64,000 bases of DNA from Typha latifolia (taxonomy: Eukaryota; Streptophyta; Magnoliopsida; Poales; Typhaceae). The stretch is from contig CM034106.1 in the NCBI GenBank assembly GCA_019914945.1, positions 7,750,001 to 7,814,000 of the forward strand, in the 5' to 3' direction. Below are positions 23,301-32,462 of this stretch, one piece after another. How positions within the stretch are numbered: position 1 is the first letter of the stretch; each line of letters begins with the position of its first letter. The notes beneath the pieces were generated by a model that did not search any database, had not been told where the DNA came from, and saw nothing but the letters and a program-made list of their open reading frames with translations. Position numbers and translations under genes: made by a program.

Positions 23301-24493
23301 ATTTTCAAAGGCACCTATCAATCAGAATGTATTAGATTTCCAATAAAAACTTGGGAAACAAGCTATAATAAAGGACATGGATTCTGAGTAACTCAAGAAA
23401 AGTTAATGAATTTGTCAAATGTGATAGATTTGAAGGCTTGGAATCAAGAAGATATCTTTGGTTGCTAGATATGAGTAAGAAGTATAGAAACTTGTCTCTT
23501 ATGACTGGTGACAGTTATCCTATATACTTTATAACTTTACTAGTTGGGTATAAGATAGCTAGTTCTCTATTAAGTATTAACTGGTGTAGACCTTCAAATT
23601 TCAGGGAACATTCCTTGTGATTTTCAATTTATGGCCTCCCTAAGCAGGTGCAACACGTTAGGAGCCAAGTGAGATTATTAGTTGCATTTATAGAAAATAG
23701 AACAAGGATTCCACTACAAATGTCATAATTTCAAGAAGATAGATAAAGAGTTCCAAAGAAGGTACCTATCAATCAGAATGTATTAGATTTCCAACAAAAA
23801 ACTTGGAAAAGAAGCTATTAAGAAAGGTCATGGATTCTAAGTAACTAAAGAAAGGTTAATGAACTTATCAAATGTGGTAGACTCGAAGGCATGTAAGGTG
23901 AATGTCCACCAAAAGAAAATAGTACGAGACAAAGACAGGAAACCTTATTATTTCTCTTCTCTAGTCTTCAGACTTTCTTACGCTCTTTCCTACCTTACCC
24001 GGCATTTAGACTTAAAAGAGACTCCTATACTAGCGCATCTTACCCTTTCCTGATAGAGTAGGGTGAGACCACTCAACGTTTTCTACTACGATTCACGTTC
24101 TTTAAAACAAAACTGCAAACGTGATTAGAACCAAGAGCAGTAACCTGTCGTGAAACGTACAAACACAAAGATTTCAAATCCAGAAATTAATACTAACAGG
24201 CAAACAAGAATGACAAGAAAACACAGGCAAAGCATCAGGAAAGTTCAAAAAAGAGCAAAATTTACAAAATTTTGAAGGATCCAACTCGATTTTATTGAGA
24301 TTTGCGCAATTGGGTAGTTACTAAATGATCAAATGAGGAGATGAGAAGAAAGGTTTCGTTAAAGACGTGCCTTTCCGAGGTAATGTAGGCCTCGCTCGAC
24401 AACGAGAGAGATGATAACGATGACGGAGCAGACCCCGGCGACGACCCAAGTGGGCGTGTACTCCAGAGTGGACGAAGAACCTTCGGAAGCCAT
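11332..24493 (-). CDS. MLO: MLO family seven-transmembrane protein, complete, 14 exons
   Basis: Coding exons (minus): 24371-24493, 22320-22377, 20779-21002, 15686-15802, 15542-15602, 15337-15443, 15055-15129, 14863-14951, 14731-14780, 12487-12527, 12023-12235, 11884-11951, 11718-11778 and 11332-11616. Phases join throughout and give 523 aa. Start choice: Met at 24493 opens MASEGSSSTLEYTPTWVVAG, typical for MLO; an in-frame Met at 24610 adds a less likely leader. Hydrophobic spans lie near residues 14-34, 62-78, 150-172, 286-301, 305-325, 364-386 and 400-428. After the last span, a helix around Trp450 (TTLHGWALGARKK) matches the calmodulin-binding site of the family. MLO proteins act in the plasma membrane in calcium-linked processes: powdery mildew susceptibility, pollen-tube reception or root thigmomorphogenesis, by clade. 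The sequence resembles the AtMLO1-like clade (inference). Oddities are a GC donor in intron 1 and an 11-His run at residues 199-209. Confidence 0.93.
13190..14370. repeat. AT-rich dispersed repeat with long inverted arms, in MLO intron 9
   Basis: Text at about 13190-13720 and 14108-14170 matches, in the same order, sequence at about 25120-25900 (for example AATTAGTCTRACTT and AAGTGYTCAA). The stretch about 13790-13900 is an inverted copy of about 14215-14367: GGGATGAAATTAGAA on the left matches the reverse complement on the right, and both arms contain the sequence around TCCGATGATC. This is a fold-back-like structure of roughly 110-base arms, into which the MITE at 13925-14107 has inserted. 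The family is not recognised. Confidence 0.6.
13925..14107. mobile_element. 183-bp MITE, Mutator-like, sister of the copy at 6090-6274
   Basis: The ends are AGGCTTTTGCAATTTAATTG and, reverse-complemented from the right, AGGGCGTTTGCAATTTAATT. The flanks are AACTAGGTG (13916-13924) and AACTAGGTA (14108-14116), an 8/9 target duplication. The related repeat near 25830 shows the same surrounding text (AAACTAGGAAGTAAATAAAC) without the element, that is, an empty site. It shares internal sequence with the copy in EPL1 intron 4. Confidence 0.8.
15400..15432 (-). repeat. Trinucleotide repeat coding for 11 histidines in MLO exon 6
   Basis: Eleven His codons (CAC with one CAT, read on the minus strand) lie between GTIE and LEFVTEH, residues 199-209 of the MLO protein. 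The tract is in frame and the exon borders on both sides (15443 and 15337) keep phase, so it is part of the coding sequence if the model is right. Such a run is prone to length change. Confidence 0.85.
15803..18227. other. MLO intron 3, left part, no gene seen
   Basis: Intron sequence between exon 4 and the nested transposon block. Apart from the MITE at 16261-16508 and a short GAGA-rich stretch near 16567-16590, I recognise no coding exon or transposon termini. Confidence 0.5.
16261..16508. mobile_element. 248-bp Tourist-like MITE (PIF/Harbinger)
   Basis: The left end is GGCTGTGTTTGGAAG and the right end, reverse-complemented, is GGCTGTTTTGGAAG. The element is flanked by TAA on both sides (16258-16260 and 16509-16511), the 3-bp TWA target duplication typical of PIF/Harbinger. 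Internal text is AT-rich with repeated GGGATAAA words and no coding capacity. It lies in MLO intron 3. Confidence 0.85.
18510..19095. mobile_element. 586-bp non-autonomous hAT element, exact 8-bp target duplication
   Basis: The ends are TAGCGGTGAAAATGG and, reverse-complemented, TAGGGGTGAAAACGG. The flanking 8-bp duplication AATACATA (18502-18509 and 19096-19103) is exact, which points to the hAT superfamily and fairly recent insertion. Subterminal regions are full of GGATACGGAT/ATCCGTATCC words in both orientations, probably transposase-binding arrays. It has no coding capacity. A relative in the opposite orientation is at 45215-45789. Confidence 0.9.
19150..19746. mobile_element. 597-bp non-autonomous hAT element, exact 8-bp target duplication
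   Basis: The ends are TAGGAGTGTAAA and, reverse-complemented, TAGAGCTGTTAG. The 8-bp duplication ATCAAAAC (19142-19149 and 19747-19754) is exact. Subterminal arrays of GAGCTCGGCTCGAGC-like words differ from those of the neighbouring hAT element, so this is another family. It has no coding capacity. Confidence 0.9.
20271..20330. repeat. 30-bp tandem duplication in MLO intron 3
   Basis: Two adjacent copies of about 30 bases, each containing GGTAATTGGRATAATGCTAA and differing at two bases. A minor feature; the rest of 19966-20778 shows no gene. Confidence 0.7.
23075..23891. repeat. Direct duplication, about 370 bp per copy, 440-bp spacing, in MLO intron 1
   Basis: Copy 1 (about 23075-23437) and copy 2 (about 23515-23891) match along their length: ATAACTTTACTAGTTGGGTA near the start and TCAATCAGAATGTATTAGAT in the middle. 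They end near GAAGGC. Small substitutions and indels show moderate age. Neither copy has a supported reading frame, though both contain a spurious open frame near the start. Confidence 0.8.
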
Positions 24494-24718
24494 TTCTTTT
24501 CCTCTCGCTTCTTCAGAGAAGCAGTAGGATTTATCATGGTTTATGACTGTGCTCGACCGAATAAACGAAGGGAAGGAAATGGATATCTCTCCGGAGAAGG
24601 AAGGAACCACGGGGTCACTGGGTGGAGGGAATAAAGTGGAGATGGAGAGCAGAGGCTAAGTGGGTACTTACTTCTTTGCTCTTGCTTGCAGAGTGGGAGA
24701 AGACATCGTACCGTTACA

Positions 24719-24752
<34 letters not shown>

Positions 24753-24900
24753 CGGAGGAAGACGTACGGTGACACCAATCCCTGTCGTGTTAACAACCTT
24801 TGTTAAATGAGACGACTGATCTTGATTTGTTACCCATTTAATACTTGGATGTGTTTGTGTTTATCAAATGTAATTTGTTTATTAATTGGGTCCTATTCGT
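24494..24900 (-). promoter_or_regulatory. MLO 5' leader and promoter region with a CT microsatellite
   Basis: This is the region upstream of the MLO start codon. A (CT)n tract on the plus strand at about 24725-24749 (GA on the sense strand of MLO) lies about 230-260 bases from the start codon; GA/CT tracts are common in plant core promoters and 5' UTRs. No clear TATA box was placed. Confidence 0.45.
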
Positions 24901-25019
24901 GCTTGGGTGAAATTGATCCAACCCGAATTTGATCCGACCCGAACACGTTTGTAAAAGATGGGAGAAAACGGGAGAGAGGGGTGGAGGCGGCCGAGTGGAA
25001 GAATCCCACGGTCATGTCC

Positions 25020-26280
25020 CCAGCTCATAAATTTATAAGTAATAAAAAACACACCGGAATTTTTATTTAGTCTGTAGGACTAGACTCACTTCACTATAAG
25101 TATTTCAATACATTGAAGAATTTTTAAAAAAAAATTCCATTGCATGTGAGATTTTCTTTCTTTTTCTATCAACTTTATTCTTCGAAAATGATTGATGAAA
25201 AATAAGCATGCTATGCATTAATATATTCTAACTTTTTTTAAGTAAATTATACTATTCTATCATCTTTTGTATCGAATACATACCGATAGGAATAAAAAAT
25301 ATTTATAAATCATACCTTATATTTTATCTATTTTATGATTCACACTCTGTCTTTAATATTTTTATAACTTGACACCTAATTTTTTTTTATAATTCTCATC
25401 TAACACCCTCCGTTAATTTAAACAGTAGCAGCAAAAAAGATATTTCATTATAATATATAAAATAATTTATAAATACCTAAATTACACATGCCTTTCTTAG
25501 ATAAAGGGCAGCGAGAAAAAATAGTAATGATAGTATTTTAGAAAAATAAATGGTCGGATTATAAAAGACGAATGTGAATCACAAAATAGGTAATATATAT
25601 CGTGTTATTTGTTAAATATTTATCCTCTCCCAGGTATGTATATTTACGTAATTTGTAAACTAATTATGAATTATATAAGATAATCGTAAATTATGTTTTG
25701 TGAATTAGTCTAACTTTCTTTAAATACAATTTATATCACTTTTGTCTGCAAACAATAATAAATATTTATTAACTAATACAGATATAACTATGGATCAAAT
25801 GTAAATTAAATACACCCTATATCATTATAAACTAGGAAGTAAATAAACTAAATATAAAATTAGCAAAAATATAAGTGCTCAACAATTTACGTAATAAAAT
25901 TGATAAACAGAAAGGGGTTTTTTGCATGTATATCCCTGACAAATCTCTTATTTATTTATATACCCTCTAAAGTACAGTTATACCCCTCAAAAAAGAAAGG
26001 GTTATTTGCATATATGCCCTACTCAATTAACCAGCTATTAAATCAAGAACTATTTAATATTAAAAAGATACAAATGCCCTCTATCTTTTTTTTTTTGTGC
26101 ATATATACCTGTAGAACTTGCTATCTTAGTATAGTTTTAAAGTATCATTATAGGTTTTTACAAGAGCATTTAAGAAAGACTACCATAGTCACACAAAAAA
26201 TTGCAAAAAATCTCAAAAATAAGCAAAATAGGGAGAGAAAAGAACTGAGAGGGAGTGCAATGTAACATCATAGAAGAAAA
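25020..26280. repeat. AT-rich repeat, relative of the one in MLO intron 9
   Basis: The stretch at about 25120-25900 aligns by eye, in order, with about 13220-14170 on the same strand, lacking the MITE present there. The following 25900-26280 is AT-rich with A and T runs and holds nothing I recognise. Confidence 0.5.
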
Positions 26281-27480
26281 GACAAAAAACTATGGTGCGC
26301 ATGTGACCAACAAGTGAGTTGCACCTTTTTCTTCTCTTCTTCCCTCCCTCTCCCACTATTTCTTTTTCTTTTCTCCCTCACCCGCAACTGTCATCTTCCC
26401 CCTTTTAGATCTCATCACATCGGAGCTCGTCAACCTCATGGGTCGAATCGTCGTTGAGTCTTCTACCCTCCGGTTAATTTAATTTAAGTGTAATTACCTT
26501 GTTAGCTTTTTCTTCTCTTTTCTTCCTCTTTTCAATTCCATAGGAAAATCAGCCAACCAGTGGCCTCATGCCTCGCTGGCCCCATTAGCTTTCTCTCTTC
26601 ATCCTCATGCTAATGCTGCCCTTTGTGGACCATCCCGTGCCTCGGTGGAGGCTACACATGGTAGCCTCCCTTCTTTAGTTTTAGAGTTGGTTGCTGACTA
26701 ACCCTGCCAGTGCCACCCTTCCCCGACTAATTGGATATGTTCCTCTTCGTGAGGCAAAGCTTTTGGTGTCATCCTTCGGTGGCCTCATGGTTGGAGTCGT
26801 CAAACAAACCCCTCTCCTTGGCCGCAGGCCTTGGTGAGGGTGGCTTTCGTCGTCGGTCGCCCTAGTGGTTGGGCTCTCTCTTAGTTAGCTTCTTCTTGTC
26901 GAAGGGAGCGTGTTGGTGGGGTTAGTAGGGCGTTTGATTAGTAGTGGGTAGCTGTTGGCTCCTTCGTTGATCAATCAGTATCGTAGGTGCCTTCCTCTGT
27001 TGATGATTGATGCTCGTCAGCAGCTCCTTCCCTTCTCCTCCTCGGCTAGGCTAGGTCAAGGAAGGGAAAGGGTGGTTGGGGTGGGCCAAGCCCTATGTTG
27101 GTGGGTTGCAACCTAGCCTTGGCTACCTAGGTAGGCTGCAACCTAGCCCAAATAAGGGTTCGTGGGTTGGGTTGAGCCCAATTTAAGGTAAGGGTGGGTT
27201 GTGCTGCGACCCAACCCATGTTGCTGGTCGACTGGGATGCGGCCAAACTCAAGTTGTTGGCTAAGTTGGGCTACCAGCCAAACCCATATGGTGGGCTAGA
27301 TTGAGTGTAGCCCAACCCAAGTTGTTGGTGGGTTGGGTTGTTGTCAGCCCGACTTATGTTGGGTTTGGGCTATATGCAACCTGGCCATGGTCCGGTGGGT
27401 TGGCCTACGGCCTAGCCCAAGTGGTTTGCTTAGCTTTCTTTGTCAGTTGAGCTTTGGGCCTTGTGTTGATGGTTTTTATG
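26281..27480. repeat. GC-richer block ending in a degenerate minisatellite
   Basis: This 1.2-kb block is clearly richer in G and C than its flanks. From about 27080 to 27430 it is built of about eleven degenerate units of 30-36 bases with the theme GTGGGTTGGG...GCCCAACCCAAGTTG. All frames are interrupted by stops, so no protein is supported. Its origin is not recognised. Confidence 0.6.
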
Positions 27481-28745
27481 ATTGTTTGGGCTGACCCAAG
27501 TAGATTATTTGCTCTTTAAATCTATTTTAATTTTATTTTAATATTTTTTTAGTTAATCATGTCAAACTCGAGCCTTAAATATTAATTAGTTTAGATAATA
27601 GTTTTATTAGTTATATTAATTGTTATAAATTAATTTTAATTGATTAAATTGTGCCTTGAGAGTGGTAGTAATAATTGCTCCCAATAAAGAATCAGTTATA
27701 ATTAGAGTTTAGCATGGTCAATTATAATTTTAATTAAATCAATGTTTTTATAATTTTAACAATCTAATTAAATCTGAGTTTATTTAATTATTGTAAGAAA
27801 TGTTGTGTTTATAATATTATTTATTTCCAATTGTTGAGGTGGACTTTATACCAAACGATTCTATCGTTAGGGTTTACCTTTCCTTGGGAGTGTTTAGATG
27901 GTCGGGTGTGAGTGTTGATGCAGCCTACGGGTTGTGGCTCTGCATGAGTCTAAATGAAAGATTTAATAGTATGAAGTGGTGCATATCCTATTGTATAGTA
28001 TTAACATGGCCTATGAATAGAGCTTGGTGTGAACTCGAGTTTGAGGACATAGTAGTTTAGATTGATACATATCATATTAGATTGTTAATACATGTGCACA
28101 TTAGATGAATATGTTAAGTATGTGGTACTAATATATTAATTTTGATTATGATATGCATTTTTAGATTACCTTTATTGTATCTTTATAAATACTACTTTTA
28201 GATTATAAAAGTTGACACTTGCTAGGCTTTATGCTCACTATCTCTAAGTAAAAATATTTTTAGATTTGTAAATAAGCCCGAGTTCACAGAGAAGTTGGCA
28301 AAGATTTATTTTATAATTCTTTTAATTATTTATTCTTGTAAACTAAACTAGATGAATTGTAGCCCCTGAGTAGGTAAAAATATATATTTATGGATATGTA
28401 TTTTTGGGCCTCTTATGACCTATCGTGTTATATGCTTCTTTTTGGCGGTATTATTTGTATAAATGTGAGTTTCTTTTCTTATTTATTGTGTTGACATATT
28501 GACCAATAGATCATGTGAAAATCACGTTGGTTCTACCCACGTGAGTGGCACATGTATTTGGTTGTAGGTGTAAGAGCAAGAATCCTAGAGCTTGTTGTCC
28601 AACTCAACTTTATAACTAATAAAAAAAAAAGCTCATAATTTAAGTGCTATGACCTAATAATCAAGTTTTACTTTAGCAAAGTCTTCAAATGTGTTAATCA
28701 CTCTCTTTTGCTAGACCTGACAAGGTCTAGAGGATTCTCTCCGTA
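27481..28745. other. AT-rich intergenic sequence, nothing recognised
   Basis: Low-complexity AT-rich sequence between the minisatellite block and the LINE remnant. I see no gene, terminal repeats or RNA gene. Confidence 0.5.
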
Positions 28746-28749
28746 TTTT

Positions 28750-29700
28750 AGACTTACTCACCTCGACTTTAAATATGATTCTAGTTAACGATGGCCCTTC
28801 TGGTTTCTTTGGCATGGAAAAGGGGTTCGCGAGGGTGACCCCCTCTCCCCAATATTGTTCATCATCCTCACGAACCTTGTTACACGAATGATCAATCTGG
28901 TCGGGCTTAACAACCTCCTTGAAACACCAGGGTTAGAAAAAAAAAATTTATCCATCAATTTGCCGACGACATGATTATATTTTATTAAGTTAATTTTACC
29001 TCGGCTATTAACCTCAAAATAATTTTCTACCTTTTTGAATTTGTTTGATGTCTCAAGATCAACTTCCGAAAATTAGCCATACTCTCAGTTTCAGACAATT
29101 CTAATCTTTATCGATGGGCTATCATGCTGGGCTACCCTAAGGAAACGTTTTCAATGAGCACCTAGGATTTTGTTTGAGACTAGGCCCTCTCTCTAAGGAT
29201 TGGACATCAATTATAAACAAGGAAGGTCAAAACGCCTCCAAAATTGAATCTCTAAGACTTTCAGTTGGTCACTAAACTTTTCCTTCTTAGCTATATTCCT
29301 TTGACCATCTCTTCCTATTTCGTATCAACGTTTTAGATCCTATCTAACATCCTTTACAAGATAGACTCCATTTGAATATCCTTCTTGTGGCACGGTACAA
29401 CACAACTCTAGTTTTCACTATCTATTAATTAGAAAACTATTTATAAGCCTAAGGACCAGAGAAGTTTAGGAGTTATCAATTTTTATAATCAAAACTTGGC
29501 TCTATTAGGTAAATGGTGGTGGAAGCTTCCTAGCCTTCCGATTGCACCATGTTGGAAGAATTTGGTCCTCCACTCCTACTATAGAAGGCTCATTTTATTT
29601 TCTTTGCTCATATTTCTAGAGGGAAATCCTCAAATCAAAGTATAGCTTTGAATATGGTGTCTCATATCGAATTAGCAATGAAGATTGGACTAATACTTAG
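28750..29700 (+). pseudogene. Decayed LINE reverse transcriptase fragment
   Basis: The plus-strand frames, with several shifts and stops, give pieces of a plant L1-type non-LTR reverse transcriptase. GFREGDPLSPILFII comes near 28815-28870, then QFADDMIIF (the FADD catalytic site) near 28955-28985, and SLGVINFYNQNLALLGKWWW near 29465-29525 in the region between the RT and the zinc-binding C-terminus. Both ends of the element are missing or unrecognisable. It was certainly a LINE and is certainly non-functional. Confidence 0.85.
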
Positions 29701-29829
29701 ATTAATGAATGAGCTTCACATTTATCTTTATAATCCTTCTGCCCCTCGATCTTGACTAGAAACTCAGATTCCACCATTATTGAAAGGCTTAAAAGAGCGG
29801 CCCCTCGAGACATATTTGTATGAATAATG

Positions 29830-30011
29830 CATGTAGTTGAGATTTGTTAAGTTATGATGTGGCTTGATATTAGATTAGTTTTAAAGTTATTGAGTTTGTT
29901 GTAAAGTTGCTATTGTAATCTTATCTCATTCTTTAACCTATAACATATTTCTTATAAATATGTATTTTGCTATCAAGGTAATCAAATCTTGAATTTTCCA
30001 AAATTCTCATA
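29830..30011 (+). repeat. 5' LTR of the old copia element (probable)
   Basis: The end is fixed by the primer-binding site at 30012. The start near 29830 (TGTAGTTGAGATTTGTTAAG) is a guess from copia LTR style. The segment TTTGCTATCAAGGTAATCAA near its end recurs, slightly changed, near 44388, where the 3' LTR remnant should be. Confidence 0.55.
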
Positions 30012-30025
30012 TGGTATTAGAGCCA
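30012..30025 (+). other. Primer-binding site of the old copia element
   Basis: TGGTATTAGAGCCA differs by one base from the usual copia primer-binding site complementary to the initiator tRNA-Met 3' end. It is followed by gag-like frames in the right orientation. Confidence 0.8.
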
Positions 30026-30035
30026 TATTTACCAT

Positions 30036-31751
30036 ATGTATGCACCACCTAAACTCCTACACCAACCTTTCATTTTTCTTTTACTACTCCAACCTCTGTC
30101 TCTTGCTTCGTTGTTATCATGGCCGACCCTTCTTCCACCCCTAGTGGTTCCATTACCAATGATGATTGTTCATCTTTTTCAGTTATCAAGGCCATTTGTC
30201 AAGAAGTTTCTCTCAAACTTCTTTAAGTCAACTATAGACCCTCGAAGACTCATGTTATTCGAGTTCTTTATTATCGTAGATTTCTTGGCTTCATCCATGG
30301 CACTATTGTCCATCCTGAGAGTACATATGATTCTCCTATAGTGGCATGTTAGACTTATCTTGATCAAATGATCTTAGCTTGGATTATTAATTCTCTTTAT
30401 GAGTTGGTGATCACGCAATTCACGAACTGCACGATGTTAACTGAAGTTTGGCACATCTTAGAGGTACTTTATAGTATACTAACCCATTCTCGTATTCAAT
30501 AGATGAAGGCAAAGCTCTAGCACTTCTCGAAGGCCTCCCTATCAATCTCCGACTACACTCAACGTGCCAAGAGTATTGCCCAATCACTTGCGAGTTCGAG
30601 GAAACCTATTCACGATGATGACTTCATTATGTGGCTCCTTCAAGGTCTTTGACTCGAGTTTGATCCCATCATCAAAGTAATTAATCTATCACGAGAGTTT
30701 CCTACAACTAACAAGGCCATTGCAATCTTTTCGACTTTGAGTTACGTCTCTAGCTACTTATAAAATATATATAGTGGTTGTTCAACAGTCGGCAGTATTC
30801 ACCTCTCAAGATCAAGGTCGCATTTTTGGTGGAGGGAGAAACCGTGGACGAGGCAGTCTAGTGATGCCCTTGAGTCACGAAAATGTTGCCCCCTCCACTT
30901 GTGGTTCCAACTACGGCCAACAAAACGGTGGTAGGGGATGTGTTGTGCCTAGAAGTGGCAACTACTTGGGTGTTTATTGCTAGACATCCAAATCACAAAT
31001 CAAATAATTATTTTGCTCATGCTCTACCGTGACCTGACAACGATGCCACAAATCATATGACCGTGACCATTTCTTAGGTTGAAGGTATGACTTCTTATTC
31101 TAGTTTAATACAATTCACATTGGTGATGGAGTTAGTCCACCAACTTGGCATATTGGTTATATCCCTTTATCTCATACAAAGCTCCAACTTGGTCATGTCT
31201 TATATTCCTAAGCTGAAGAAGAATATGCTCAGTGTTTTTAGTTTACCAAGGATAATAATTGTTGTTTCATATTCTTTCTCTGGATTCGTGGTAAAGAACT
31301 TGAAGAGCAGGATGACATTATTGGAAGGAACTAGCCATGGTGGGTTGCACTCAGTTAGCAATGCTGGATTCTCCACCAAGCGACACTTTGTTTTAATAAA
31401 AAATATCCAGTTACTTGACATGCTCGTTTAGGCCATCTTTCATCTCATATTATGAGATCATTGTACTCGTATTTAGATTTGTCTAGTCATGATAATAATT
31501 TATTTTGTAGCAATTGTATACTTGGAAAACAATCCAAACTTCATTTTTTTTAGAAGAATTGCTTATTCTACACAACAATTACATACTTGGCATAGTGATG
31601 TTTCAAGTCTAGCTCCCATATCCTCTCTGAAGGTTTTCGATTCTACCTTATAATTATAGATAAATGCACTCATTTCTCTTAGCTTTTTTCACTAGGTCGA
31701 AAATCTGAAGTTGGTGATATCTTTGTCTAATTCATTACATTGGTTCAGAGG
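30036..31751 (+). pseudogene. Old Ty1/copia element, 5' part: gag to early integrase, decayed
   Basis: Broken plus-strand frames give copia gag pieces (for example FIHGTIVHPESTYDSP and SISDYTQRAKSIAQSLA). These are followed by weak protease/GAG-pre-integrase pieces and the start of the integrase core (near 31620-31750: DKCTHFS, then a stretch ending FITLVQR). Many stops and shifts are present. At 31752 the sequence is interrupted by the 5' LTR of the young tandem copia array; the element resumes on the far side near 42697. Confidence 0.75.
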
Positions 31752-32350
31752 TGTTAGTAATTTCATGTTTTTGACATGAATTTTATTAACTTTGAGCTAA
31801 GTTTTAAGTGGGGCCCACACATTATTAATGATGGTTTAATGGTGGAATTAATTTAGCTCAAAGTGTACTTTATTGTCAAATATTCACTTAGTCAAATCCA
31901 TAAAGAGAAGTTAATAAAAATTGGCTCTAAAGTGGGTATCATGGCAATTGAAAATAAAGAAAAGGAAGTTTAGTACCATATTGGATATTTGAGAAATGTT
32001 AGTATGGTATATAAGTAACAAACTCCTTATGGCGCTTTGGGCCCCAAAAGGGGTACCTATTTTGTGGGTCGGCTCGGTTCGCACGCACGGGTCAAGTCCA
32101 ATTTTAATTTTTTGCCATAATTGAAAACAACATCAAAGAAGAAAAACTTGGTTCATTCCTTCTAGAGTCGAGTCTGCATCCGAAAAGAGAGTACAGCACA
32201 GTTCAGGTTCAATCAAGGAAAAGAGAGTACAAAGACGGTTCGGGTTCAATCAAGGCACCGACGTCCACTGTAGACTCGACTATTCAGAATTTTATATTCT
32301 GTAATCTGTAAGTTATATATATTATTTTGATCGAATTAATTGTGACTCTT
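31752..32350 (+). repeat. LTR 1 of the tandem copia array
   Basis: Starts TGTTAGTAATTTCATG. The right border is inferred from the primer-site-like sequence at 32351, since no intact third LTR end exists for comparison. A TATA box (TATATAA, 32008-32014) suits a promoter. It contains a 36-bp unit repeated in tandem (32183-32218 and 32219-32255), the second unit altered only at CAG sites. Confidence 0.8.
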
Positions 32351-32413
32351 TGGAATCAGATTGTTACTGCCAACAATCTTAAGACCAATTCTTTGGTTGT
32401 TACTCTGATTCCA
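32351..32413 (+). other. Primer-binding-site-like sequence inside an inverted repeat
   Basis: TGGAATCAGA (32351-32360) differs by one base from the first ten bases of the common copia primer site. Its exact reverse complement TCTGATTCCA follows at 32404-32413, and an inner hairpin GATTGTT/AACAATC (32359-32378) lies between. The same arrangement occurs in the second unit (from 37583). The primer role is inferred. Confidence 0.5.
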
Positions 32414-32462
32414 ATCAGTGTTCTTTTCTTCGATCGGATTTTATTTTACTTTCATTCTTTAG

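Noticed and set aside
25900..26265. 121-codon plus-strand open frame
   Set aside because: AT-rich sequence with A/T runs and no recognisable similarity; length is within chance for such DNA.
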